Of a stretch of 32,833 bases of DNA, positions 6,226 through 13,426 are shown in pieces (the first letter of the stretch is position 1; each line of letters starts with the position of its first letter). The notes beneath the pieces were generated by a model. That model was not told where the DNA came from. It saw only the letters and a list, made by a program, of their open reading frames with translations, and did no database searches. A program made the translations under genes and the position numbers. Origin of the DNA: a virus; the IMG/VR virus record IMGVR_UViG_3300031973_001073, positions 1 through 32,833 of that record. The stretch is one strand, 5' to 3'.

Positions 6226-6498
6226 AACCTACACCCAAAAACCCAATATTGATTACTTTAATGTAATGGTCGCTTCAACGGCAGTTCAGCACGACCAGCC
6301 CCATAAATCAAGGCTATAAACTTAGGTTGCTGAAGCAAAGATGACATTGCGGATACTTCAACGAGGGCAATGAAAGGGCGGTGTAGGTTAAAAGGTCTTA
6401 ACGCCACTTGCCCCTACTAGACCGAAAGGAGCGTAGGGAGAGATAGACCGAAATGGGGAAACTCATACCGATTAGCTCTTATAGAGAATCTATTTGCG
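6226..6498 (+). ncRNA. Candidate large structured non-coding RNA
   Basis: This 426-base gap between genes (6097-6522) holds many perfect complementary pairs. A 10-bp closing helix joins 6226-6235 to 6380-6389. Inside it lie 6268-6272/6292-6296 and CATTGC 6345-6350/GCAATG 6367-6372. TTCAGCA 6285-6291/TGCTGAA 6328-6334 is an alternative or tertiary pairing. After it, CCCTAC 6412-6417 pairs with GTAGGG 6433-6438 around an inner CC-GAAA-GG tetraloop hairpin. TAGACCGAAA occurs twice (6418-6427, 6444-6453). The only ORF inside is 33 codons. The 3' end is not defined because no terminator is visible. The RNA class is unknown. Confidence 0.5.
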
Positions 6499-6522
6499 TG
6501 TTCTTAACTTGGGCAAATAATT

Positions 6523-6717
6523 ATGGATATTAAAACCTTTAGATTAAAATTAAGAGAGTTGGCTAGAGAAGATCTTGAGAAAGCTAAGGAGTTCTTTGAC
6601 TCAGAGTATCCTAGATTAGTTAGAGAGACTAGAATGACTTTAGAATTAAGAGAATATTTAGAGGTTAAAAAAATCGGGCGGAACTTTTTGGAATATTATG
6701 CAAATCGTAAAGTATAA
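6523..6717 (+). CDS. Small charged helical protein
   Basis: 64 residues, almost entirely predicted alpha-helix, rich in Arg, Glu, Leu and Lys, with no cysteine or membrane segment. It lies between the structured RNA region and the cytosine methyltransferase. No family is recognised. A small DNA- or RNA-binding or regulatory role is possible from charge alone. Confidence 0.55.
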   Translation: MDIKTFRLKLRELAREDLEKAKEFFDSEYPRLVRETRMTLELREYLEVKKIGRNFLEYYANRKV

Positions 6718-6718
6718 T
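6713..6718 (+). promoter_or_regulatory. -10 box close to the cytosine methyltransferase start
   Basis: TATAAT overlaps the stop codon of the preceding gene and ends 12 bases before the ATG at 6731. The predicted mRNA leader is about six bases. Confidence 0.45.
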
Positions 6719-6730
6719 AATTAGAAGTGA

Positions 6731-7827
6731 ATGAAATATTTAGATTTATTTTCGGGTATCGGAGGTTTTGCTCTAGGAATACAACAAGCTTATGAAAGCA
6801 ATAATGAATATGCACCTCTCAGCGAGGAATCCGAACCGCAAGAACGCCAAGAGGGGGGGTCAGGACCATTAGTATCAACAAAACACAGTTACACGATCGA
6901 GACAGGACAACCCCACTATGTGTTGGATATTCCGAAATCGACAAATATGCAATTCAAGTCTACGAAAAACACTTCCCAGACCACCGAAACTTTGGAGACA
7001 TCACAACTATCGCTACTGCCGACATCCCAGACTTCGACCTGCTCGTTGGCGGATTCCCTTGCCAAGCTTTCAGTATTGCTGGAAAACGCAGGGGATTTGA
7101 CGACACTAGAGGAACTCTCTTTTTTGAAATCGCTAGGATTCTCAGAGACAAAAGACCCCGATATTTTCTACTCGAAAATGTCAAAGGTTTACTTAGTCAT
7201 GACAGCGGAAAAACTTTCCAGACAATACTTGGGGTTCTCACCGACATTGGGTATGAGTATCAATGGCAAGTTCTTAACAGCAAAAACTTCGGAGTCCCCC
7301 AGAATAGGGAACGTATCTTCATTGTCGGAAATATTAGAGGAGAACCCAGGCCAGAAGTATTTCCTATCGGAGAAAGCAACGGAAGGAATATTGAGAGCAA
7401 GCAAGATGATTCAACAACAGCGAGAACAGTCTCGGCAAGATTTAGGAAAGGGGTTGGAAACACCGAAAGCCGAATAGTTGATGTGTTGGTAGATGCCGAG
7501 AATGGTAAGAGAATAAACAGCATTAAGGAGTTAGCAGGTATTATTCAACTTAACCAGCCCACCCACTCCAACAACAGAATCTACGGAACAGGTGGAGTAA
7601 GCCCAAGTCTGAATACTGCACAAGGGGGGAATAGACAGCCAAAGATAACTACTGATACTAAAATCCGCCGCCTAACTCCCAAAGAATGTGAACGCTTACA
7701 GGGCTTCCCTGATAACTGGACTGATATTTTGAGCGATACTCAAAGGTACAAAACGCTAGGAAATGCGGTTACAACTAATGTGATAAAGGAAATAATTAAA
7801 AGACTTTATGCAAATACTCACACCTGA
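6731..7827 (+). CDS. C5-cytosine DNA methyltransferase interrupted by a frameshift at a G7 tract
   Basis: The ATG frame encodes motif I (DLFSGIGGFALG) and then runs on in a meaningless frame to a stop at 7477. All other motifs lie in the -1 frame, open to 7827: motif II region (VGYSEIDKYAIQ), motif IV (GGFPCQAFSIAG with the catalytic Cys), motif VI (LLENVKGLL), motif VIII (QNRERIF) and motif X (GNAV). The frames can be joined by a -1 shift on the G7 run at 6853-6859. An extra ~40 residues separate motifs I and II. The cause may be an assembly error, a phase-variable tract, programmed slippage or a dead gene. The motifs downstream are intact, which argues against long-standing decay. The likely role is DNA protection or regulation alongside the other two methyltransferases. 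Confidence 0.8.
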
Positions 7828-8008
7828 ACAACTAGATAGTAAGACAGTAGAGCGGTGGTTCGAGAAAAAAGCCAAACAGGCCATATTAGAGGGCTGGAAA
7901 TGCACTAAATGTCATACTACCTGTACCGCAAAAAACAAACCACTATTCAGAATTAGGGACTATATGTCAGATGATGTACCACTTCCGTTTAATCATACTT
8001 GGTGCTAA
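7808..8008 (+). CDS. Small putative zinc-binding protein
   Basis: 66 residues starting inside the last codons of the methyltransferase gene (20-base overlap). CTKC with a further Cys three residues on, and a C-terminal His-Thr-Trp-Cys, could ligate zinc. No family is recognised. The overlap suggests coupled translation with the methyltransferase. Confidence 0.55.
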   Translation: MQILTPEQLDSKTVERWFEKKAKQAILEGWKCTKCHTTCTAKNKPLFRIRDYMSDDVPLPFNHTWC

Positions 8009-8092
8009 GTTTTGACCACTTGTATATTAATTTTAACTATGGTAAAAATATGTATATCGTATAGCAATATACGCAGACTGAAAAATATATAT

Positions 8093-8144
8093 GTGGCATA
8101 GGCAGTTCCTTTATAAAACTTGCTTTGTTTATACTGCCCGCCAC
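8093..8144 (+). other. Long hairpin in the leader of the TerD-like gene
   Basis: GTGGC (8093-8097) pairs with GCCAC (8140-8144), and GGCAGT (8101-8106) with ACTGCC (8133-8138). ATAAAAC (8113-8119) can pair with GTTTAT (8127-8132) in the loop. There is no T tract, so it is not a terminator. A second hairpin lies upstream, CGTATA (8058-8063) and TATACG (8068-8073) around a GCAA tetraloop. Together they fill the 147-base gap before the gene at 8156. They may be a 5'-UTR control element or a separate small RNA. A weak TTGACC at 8012-8017 is the only -35-like site. Confidence 0.5.
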
Positions 8145-8155
8145 TAATTAAAAAT

Positions 8156-9925
8156 ATGAATACATTAAAACTATTTAACTCGATTAGGGTTGAAGAAAAA
8201 ATCTCAAATAATCCAGCCATTTTAGAAAAAACTGTCTCTTACGGTTTTGTAATTGATGAAAGTGTTGCAAAAATTGCAGAAGACGAATTAATAGAAAAAA
8301 TAAAGAGTTTTTACCTTTCCACAAGTAAAGCAAATCAAGCATTTCACAAATCTTGGCAAACAATAAAGGATACACCTCAAGAGGAATTGTGGTTGCAGGC
8401 AATTATTCATTACTTTACAACTTATGGGTATGAACAACTCGGCATAAATGGCGAAATTTATATTCCAAATGAACGATTAGATATTCCAAACGATATTAGT
8501 TTAATTAAAATTAGTGGCCTAACAGACGATGAAATTATTACTAAAATTTATGATTTATCTGGCGGAATAGCTTTATCAGAAGATACTCTAAATAGCTTGA
8601 TTGAAATAATCGAAGAATATAAATATATTATTGATATTGAAAAAGTAAAAAACAGAGAATTAAAGTCGGCACTTTATGACTTGTATGATATTGTTCCCCA
8701 AGATCCAGCTGAATTTTTGAGGTTTGTTATCTCAAGAGTTACAGGAAAAACTCTTTTAATTAAAAATCAGAGTTTTATAGAAGAAATTAAAACAGCCAAC
8801 TCTCAAATTCAAAGGAGAGAGCTTGATAGGTTGATTAGTAAAGCCCCAGATAATTTGGCAGAAATTTTCTTTAGATACAAACCCTTGTTTTTGGCACTAA
8901 AAAGCATTTCAGCTAATAAAACATTTTTTAACCAACTTAGAAAAAATGCAAATCGTTTACATAAACCACTTAAAGAGGATTATTTAAACAGTGTTACAAG
9001 TCGAATAAAAAACTCTAAAGACTTGTCAGAACTTGAGGATAGACTTAAAGACGCTAGTGTTTTTAGAAAAATTAGACTTGCTAATGCCTTAAAATTCAGA
9101 CTAACAAGCCCAGAAAATATTGTTTACAAAATTAGAAATGGGAGATCTTGGGTTAGTGATTTTATTGCTACTAATCCCAGCCAAACACAAGAAGCATTAA
9201 ATATAGTTCTTGGCTCTATAAAGGTTGATAAAACCGTCTATATTCCAGAGGGGATAGATTATGGGCTACCTGCTTCTGAAAAACAGTTTATAGGCAATTT
9301 ACCCGCAAACACGATGATTAAAGTTTCTGATAATTTAATAGTTGGCGTTCATTGGAATAATGTCGATCACAATAGAATAGATTTGGATTTTTCAGCAGCC
9401 AGTCTCGATGGTAAAATTGGCTGGGATTCAAATTACAGGTCAGAAAATAGTAAAGTTATGTTTTCTGGTGATATGACTGATGCTGAAAATGGCGCTAGCG
9501 AGTTGTTATATTTCGGAGTAGATAACCAAAAAACTTACGCATTATTTTTAAACTACTATAACTTTGATGAGGATATTCCTGTATCAGCTAAGATTTTTGT
9601 CGCTCACGAAAAACCACAAAATTTTAGTAAAGACTATGTGGCTAATAATATTATGATTCAAGCAGATTTTACAGTTAAAGAAAAACAAATGTTTTTGGGA
9701 ATTGTATATGGTAACAGCCTATACTTATCCGCTTCAGCGATTGGAAAATCTATAACTTCAGGTGGCGATTTGGTTCAAAAATCAAGAGATTATCTACTAA
9801 GATCAACAACTTCGGCAATCAAAATCAGTGATGTTTTAAATGTGGTCTACGAAAAAGGAAATTATCCAGACTTATCTCCAGAGAACATAGATAAAAGCTC
9901 AATTATTAAACTTCTGACTGATTAA
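8156..9925 (+). CDS. Large protein with a TerD-like C-terminal region; possible phage moron
   Basis: 589 residues from the ATG at 8156. A TTG at 8120 would add 12 residues but lies inside the leader hairpin. Residues about 1-370 are mostly alpha-helical and charged, without recognised motifs. Residues about 396-530 are beta-rich: WNN-x5-RIDLDFSAASLDG, then SGDMTDAENGASE. The pattern recalls TerD-family stress proteins and the large uncharacterised bacterial proteins that carry a SGD-I-T-x-A-x-NGA-x-E motif. No membrane segment or catalytic triad is seen. The gene stands alone between methyltransferase and repressor genes and is lower in GC than most neighbours, as expected of a moron. A role in stress or defence is a guess from the family resemblance. 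Confidence 0.6.
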   Translation: MNTLKLFNSIRVEEKISNNPAILEKTVSYGFVIDESVAKIAEDELIEKIKSFYLSTSKANQAFHKSWQTIKDTPQEELWLQAIIHYFTTYGYEQLGINGEIYIPNERLDIPNDISLIKISGLTDDEIITKIYDLSGGIALSEDTLNSLIEIIEEYKYIIDIEKVKNRELKSALYDLYDIVPQDPAEFLRFVISRVTGKTLLIKNQSFIEEIKTANSQIQRRELDRLISKAPDNLAEIFFRYKPLFLALKSISANKTFFNQLRKNANRLHKPLKEDYLNSVTSRIKNSKDLSELEDRLKDASVFRKIRLANALKFRLTSPENIVYKIRNGRSWVSDFIATNPSQTQEALNIVLGSIKVDKTVYIPEGIDYGLPASEKQFIGNLPANTMIKVSDNLIVGVHWNNVDHNRIDLDFSAASLDGKIGWDSNYRSENSKVMFSGDMTDAENGASELLYFGVDNQKTYALFLNYYNFDEDIPVSAKIFVAHEKPQNFSKDYVANNIMIQADFTVKEKQMFLGIVYGNSLYLSASAIGKSITSGGDLVQKSRDYLLRSTTSAIKISDVLNVVYEKGNYPDLSPENIDKSSIIKLLTD

Positions 9926-9929
9926 TTAT

Positions 9930-10082
9930 ATGAAAAATAAAAAAATAAAGGTAATTAAGTGGACAGGTAATTTCCCAGAGCCAATTCTAGATAGATTAAA
10001 AGAAATTAAAGACGAAACATACCGATCTGTAAATTCACAGATTATTCAAGCCATTGAGCAGTACTTAAAGAAACAAAGGTAA
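9930..10082 (+). CDS. Arc-like ribbon-helix-helix transcriptional repressor
   Basis: 50 residues. A basic N-terminal arm is followed by a strand (KVIKWTGNFPEPILDRL) and helices with RSVNSQIIQAIEQYLKK. The spacing and key positions match the Arc/MetJ fold: the Pro before helix A, and the R-S-V-N-S turn that Arc itself carries. Such proteins bind DNA as dimers through a beta-ribbon. It begins four bases after the preceding stop, and a palindromic promoter lies directly downstream, which probably contains its operator. It likely times expression of the recombination/methylase operon starting at 10144. Confidence 0.85.
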   Translation: MKNKKIKVIKWTGNFPEPILDRLKEIKDETYRSVNSQIIQAIEQYLKKQR

Positions 10083-10085
10083 GTG

Positions 10086-10114
10086 TTGACATACCATACT
10101 TAATATGGTATTTT
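10086..10114 (+). promoter_or_regulatory. Promoter TTGACA-17-TATTTT overlapped by an 8-bp palindrome (putative operator)
   Basis: TTGACA (10086-10091) and TATTTT (10109-10114) are 17 bases apart. The perfect inverted repeat ATACCATA (10091-10098)/TATGGTAT (10104-10111) fills the spacer and touches both boxes. A bound dimer would exclude polymerase. T residues after the second arm could also make a weak terminator for the Arc-like gene. Confidence 0.65.
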
Positions 10115-10143
10115 TAGCTTAATATAAGTTATTAATTAAACCA

Positions 10144-10410
10144 ATGAGTAAGTTTCAAAGAAAGATTTACAACACAGTTTCAGGTACAACCCTAATGGTT
10201 GACGCAGATGTAGCAGTTTGTGAATACTGCGACAAAGTAGCCACAGCAACTAAACCAATAGCTGACTGTTACGGAGAGTATGCAGATGATGTATTAGTCT
10301 GCGACACTCACAATCCCAACAACCACGATATTACTCAAACAGTTAGAGAAGTATCAGAAGATGAATTAAAAGCTAATTTAGACCTAATGGAGAGAGGATT
10401 CATACTTTAA
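10144..10410 (+). CDS. Hypothetical protein with cysteine motif, first gene of the recombination operon
   Basis: 88 residues. C26 and C29 (CEYC), C42 and a VCDTHN segment may form a small zinc site. The C-terminus is acidic and helical. It follows the palindromic promoter, and its stop shares one base with the next start (TAATG). No family is recognised. Confidence 0.6.
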   Translation: MSKFQRKIYNTVSGTTLMVDADVAVCEYCDKVATATKPIADCYGEYADDVLVCDTHNPNNHDITQTVREVSEDELKANLDLMERGFIL

Positions 10411-10595
10411 TGAAAACACCAACCGTCAGGTTTTCAGAAGAACTAATAACTAAAGCTACTAAACAACTGATGTTAATTATGGCTCAATCTGATGAGGGGG
10501 AAATAACAATTGAAATGCTGTCAACGGCTTACCTTGATGGATATTACGATGGAATGACTAAAGTAAACGAGATGATTGGGGAGAGAACTAAATAA
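10410..10595 (+). CDS. Small hypothetical protein
   Basis: 61 residues, soluble and helical, with a TVRFSEELITKATKQL start resembling a short ribbon-helix segment. Start and stop overlap both neighbours by one base, so it is part of the operon. Function is unknown. Confidence 0.55.
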   Translation: MKTPTVRFSEELITKATKQLMLIMAQSDEGEITIEMLSTAYLDGYYDGMTKVNEMIGERTK

Positions 10596-10885
10596 TGGAA
10601 ATACTAACCGACAAACAAAGATTTTTGCTTACCTCAAGATCTAAACACATAACACGCTTTGGCTCACAAGGAATATTAGACTTACCAGTTGAATACATTG
10701 ATAGTCTATCAAAGTTCAAGGCATCACACTTAATTGCTGAAATATTAAGACTAGAAGCTTTTGACAAAGACTTAGACGAATACCCACAGTTTGCAGACTT
10801 TGAAGCAATTAAACATTTTGTTGCTCAAGCACTTGATGAGGATTTTGATTACAAGAATAGTGACTTTCTAGGAGGGAACAGATAA
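10595..10885 (+). CDS. Small hypothetical protein before the ERF gene
   Basis: 96 residues, acidic, without cysteines or membrane segments. It overlaps both neighbours by one base. Small acidic proteins in this position often accompany phage annealing proteins, but no family is recognised. Confidence 0.6.
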   Translation: MEILTDKQRFLLTSRSKHITRFGSQGILDLPVEYIDSLSKFKASHLIAEILRLEAFDKDLDEYPQFADFEAIKHFVAQALDEDFDYKNSDFLGGNR

Positions 10886-11460
10886 TGTCAGACACAAAAA
10901 CAATCTATCAAAAGATAGCAGAGATTCAAGACGAGGTGGGTAATATCTCCAAAGACGGAGAGAACCCACACTTTAAGAATAAGTACGCAACCTATGAAAA
11001 AGTCTTACAAGTATTGAATCCAATTTTAAGAAAACACAATTTGGTTGTTATTCACAGTTTCCAAGAGTCAAAATTTGAAAATCAAATTGGTGTAGTTACA
11101 GAGATAAGAGATTTTCTTTCAATGTTGTCGATAATAACCACTCTATTTATCCCTATCACAAAAGCAGACCCACAAATGGCAGGATCGGCAATAACATATG
11201 CTAAAAGATACTCAATCCTAGCTATGCTTGGACTTGGCACAGAAGATGATGATGGAGAGGGTGCAGTTAGACCACAAGAAACTAAACCAACTGGAACTAT
11301 TACTAGAGAGCCAGCAGAAAATGCGGTTGATACAGGGCTGATTTCAAAGTGTATGTTGCACAACGCAGAGATGATCCAAAAGGTAAGTGCTAAAACAGGC
11401 AATCCATATTGGAGTCATAGAATGGGAACAGAATTATGTTTTGGAAAGGAAGCAAAATGA
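10885..11460 (+). CDS. erf: ERF-family single-strand DNA annealing protein
   Basis: 191 residues. The ERF signature is clear: an N-terminal helical region with KNKYATYEKVLQVLNPILRKH, then GSAITYAKRYSILAMLGLGTEDDDGE at about 100-125. A Pro/Thr-rich linker follows, and a C-terminal segment with C156, H159, H178 and C185 may bind metal. ERF proteins anneal complementary single strands in phage recombination and genome circularisation. No exonuclease partner is obvious nearby. It is embedded in an overlapping operon downstream of the Arc-controlled promoter. Confidence 0.9.
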   Translation: MSDTKTIYQKIAEIQDEVGNISKDGENPHFKNKYATYEKVLQVLNPILRKHNLVVIHSFQESKFENQIGVVTEIRDFLSMLSIITTLFIPITKADPQMAGSAITYAKRYSILAMLGLGTEDDDGEGAVRPQETKPTGTITREPAENAVDTGLISKCMLHNAEMIQKVSAKTGNPYWSHRMGTELCFGKEAK

Positions 11461-11615
11461 CAATAGTAGTTACGATTGATTTGGAAACAGGATCTAAATT
11501 CCAAAGGGATTTTGCCTATAGTTCTTTGGACACCATTCTTAAATCGTGGGAGCTATACCTAAAGCAGAGCCATAAAAAGAATAAAGTAAAAATTCATATT
11601 TTTCAAGACAAATGA
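11457..11615 (+). CDS. Small hypothetical protein between ERF and a coiled-coil protein
   Basis: 52 residues, ATGA overlap with the ERF gene and a four-base overlap with the next start at 11612. The predicted fold is two strands, a helix (SLDTILKSWELYLKQ) and a final basic strand. It is not recognised. The exact fit between neighbours supports it as a real gene. Confidence 0.6.
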   Translation: MTIVVTIDLETGSKFQRDFAYSSLDTILKSWELYLKQSHKKNKVKIHIFQDK

Positions 11616-12037
11616 ACTCTACCAAAGAAACCCTAGAACTAATCCTTAACAAGTGTAAAGACAAGGAATACATTGTTTCCCTAGATTTAGACGGACTATC
11701 CCGAATGCAGATATCCCTAGCAACTCACAATGCTTTTTTAGGACAGATAGTAGCTGACTTAGAGAAGATCTCCAACGAGAGAGAAGCCAGTTTTGAATTT
11801 CAAAGAGAGAAAATATACGCTACTCACCGCAAAGCCGGAGAGACTATTGCTGACGCTGACAACTACAAGAGGATAGAGGCGGAATCAGCTAGACAACTAG
11901 CCATCAATGCTAACCACGACTGGAAACAAATGGCCAACCTTAGAAAAGATGTTATGAATCTAATTGAAGCAGTTAGGTCAAGACTATCTCTACTTAAAGA
12001 TGAGAGGCGTACATCAAACGAGACTAATAACGCCTAA
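11612..12037 (+). CDS. Coiled-coil protein of the recombination operon
   Basis: 141 residues, almost all helix, with long charged stretches from about 35 to 135 compatible with a coiled coil. Neighbours are ERF and an adenine methyltransferase, with overlaps at both ends. It may help in recombination, but no family is recognised. Confidence 0.6.
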   Translation: MNSTKETLELILNKCKDKEYIVSLDLDGLSRMQISLATHNAFLGQIVADLEKISNEREASFEFQREKIYATHRKAGETIADADNYKRIEAESARQLAINANHDWKQMANLRKDVMNLIEAVRSRLSLLKDERRTSNETNNA

Positions 12038-12594
12038 TGATGAAGAAATATCAAATAATCTATGCAGACCCACCCTGGGAATATAGAAAGTCGGGTGGAA
12101 TTAAATCAGCTAGGGGATTAGCTAAAAAGTTCTATCCGACAATGAAATTAGAAGATATCAAAAACCTAGATGTTCAATCTATATCTGATAAGAATTGTTA
12201 TCTATTTCTTTGGACAACTGCTCCCTGTATTGAAGAAAGCCTTGAAGTGTTGAAAGTGTGGGGATTTCAGTTTTATACAATAGTTTTTACTTGGATTAAA
12301 CAAAATAAGGTGGCAGATAGTTTATTTTGGGGAATGGGTAACGCCACAAGAGCAAACCCCGAATATGTGTTATTAGGTAGAAAAGGAAAATTGGAAAGAT
12401 TAGATAAGGGAGTTCATTCTGTTGTTGTGTCAAAGATAAGCAATCATTCTAGTAAGCCCGAAGAAGTAAGGATTAGGATTGAAAAACTATTTGGAGATTT
12501 GCCGAGGATAGAACTCTTTGCTCGTCAAAAAACAGAAGGCTGGGACTCTTGGGGAAACGAAGTAAAAAGTGATATTGATTTATCAAACACTTGA
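12037..12594 (+). CDS. MT-A70-family adenine-N6 DNA methyltransferase
   Basis: 185 residues. It carries the catalytic DPPW motif at about 11-14, the FLWTT segment, GNATRANPEYVLLGRKG, and the C-terminal HSSKPEE-x20-ELFAR-x6-GWDSWGNE block. All are characteristic of the MT-A70 methyltransferases common in phages. It probably methylates adenine in a short motif to evade restriction. ATG codons at 12037 and 12040 are both usable; the first overlaps the upstream stop. It is the last gene of the operon, and a new promoter starts at its stop codon. Confidence 0.92.
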   Translation: MMKKYQIIYADPPWEYRKSGGIKSARGLAKKFYPTMKLEDIKNLDVQSISDKNCYLFLWTTAPCIEESLEVLKVWGFQFYTIVFTWIKQNKVADSLFWGMGNATRANPEYVLLGRKGKLERLDKGVHSVVVSKISNHSSKPEEVRIRIEKLFGDLPRIELFARQKTEGWDSWGNEVKSDIDLSNT

Positions 12595-12618
12595 CACAAT
12601 ATAAACAATGTGTAATAA
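12591..12618 (+). promoter_or_regulatory. Promoter TTGACA-16-TAATAA with an inverted repeat in the spacer
   Basis: TTGACA (12591-12596) overlaps the MT-A70 stop codon. TAATAA (12613-12618) lies 16 bases on, or TAATAT (12616-12621) 19 bases on. ACACA (12594-12598) and TGTGT (12609-12613) form an inverted repeat. The start codon at 12628 is so close that the mRNA would have almost no leader. Confidence 0.6.
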
Positions 12619-12627
12619 TATTAAGTA

Positions 12628-12786
12628 ATGAAACCTAATAGAAGAAACAAATTTGACCAAGAAACAAAAGCAAGAATAGTAACCGACTACCTTGCCGGAA
12701 TATCAATCAAAGAAATAATGCAAAGATATAACATCGGCTCTAATGCCACTATTTACAGAATATTAAAAGAAAATGCAAAGTCTTAA
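12628..12786 (+). CDS. Small helix-turn-helix DNA-binding protein
   Basis: 52 residues. A basic N-terminus is followed by QETKARIVTDYLAGISIKEIMQRYNIGSNATIYRIL, read as two pieces. This is the Hin/transposase-type helix-turn-helix, with the turn at about 33-36 and the recognition helix at 37-47. The protein is little more than this domain. It lies directly behind a promoter with an inverted repeat, which suggests autoregulation. It overlaps the transglycosylase gene by 14 bases and may control the late small-protein region. Confidence 0.75.
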   Translation: MKPNRRNKFDQETKARIVTDYLAGISIKEIMQRYNIGSNATIYRILKENAKS

Positions 12787-13426
12787 AAACACCAAATCAA
12801 AACCAATAGGCAGACCGCCTAAACTGATTAAGCCTTACAAATACTCTAAGAGGAATACAGTAGTATTTATTATCCTAGTGATTATCTTTTTAGCCTTAGC
12901 TTTCAAGTTAGGAGCTAGTACAGTTGCTAACGAACCTGTACAACAAGAGAGTGCAACCTTAGCTGAACCAACACCAACACGACCACCATTAACAGTATGT
13001 GACGATCACACTCTACAGATAACCGATGGAGAGATAATTAAGGAGTGCTATGTGAATATTACTCCAACACCTACTCCTACGCCCGCTAAACGCTCTCTAC
13101 AACCCTCAGATGAGGAAATAGTGGCATATATCCAATCTAAGGATTGGGACGATTCTACAGCCATTAGAGTGGCTAAGAGTGAGAACTTCTACAACCTTAA
13201 TAATTCGTTCGACTGCAACCGCAGAGGACTAGACAACTCTGACGGAACGCACGACAGGGGAATATTCCAAATAAATACTATTCACAAGCATATATCAGAC
13301 GCAGACGCTTACGACTGTTTTAAAAACATTGACTGGGCGTATGAAATATATAAAGCTAGGGGTAACTGGTCTGCTTGGTCGGCATTTAACAACGGATCTT
13401 ATCTAGCACACGCAGACACGCTATGA
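12773..13426 (+). CDS. Membrane-anchored lytic transglycosylase
   Basis: 217 residues. A basic N-terminus precedes one membrane helix at about 29-46, then a Pro/Thr-rich linker at about 65-105. A C-terminal SLT/lysozyme-like domain spans about 112-217. The domain has the catalytic Glu in AKSEN (E137), the GIFQIN motif (163-168) and the WSAWSAFNNG block (199-208). It would cleave peptidoglycan glycan strands from outside the membrane. It is far from the M23 lysis cassette, so the phage carries two wall hydrolases. This one may be a signal-anchor endolysin or an entry enzyme. Confidence 0.85.
   Translation: MQSLKNTKSKPIGRPPKLIKPYKYSKRNTVVFIILVIIFLALAFKLGASTVANEPVQQESATLAEPTPTRPPLTVCDDHTLQITDGEIIKECYVNITPTPTPTPAKRSLQPSDEEIVAYIQSKDWDDSTAIRVAKSENFYNLNNSFDCNRRGLDNSDGTHDRGIFQINTIHKHISDADAYDCFKNIDWAYEIYKARGNWSAWSAFNNGSYLAHADTL

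Noticed and set aside
6218-6319. 33-codon ORF starting right after the leader terminator
   Set aside because: It has no ribosome-binding site, no recognisable protein features, and its bases are part of the 10-bp helix and inner stems of the candidate RNA.
6226-6498. Group I intron, tmRNA or RNase P RNA
   Set aside because: Some strings recall group I core elements, but the paired P7 sequences and the surrounding split gene are absent. I saw no tmRNA tag reading frame or RNase P signature.
6918-7477. Treating the original frame of the cytosine methyltransferase after the G tract as real protein
   Set aside because: The residues in that frame have no methyltransferase motifs, while the -1 frame contains motifs II to X in order.
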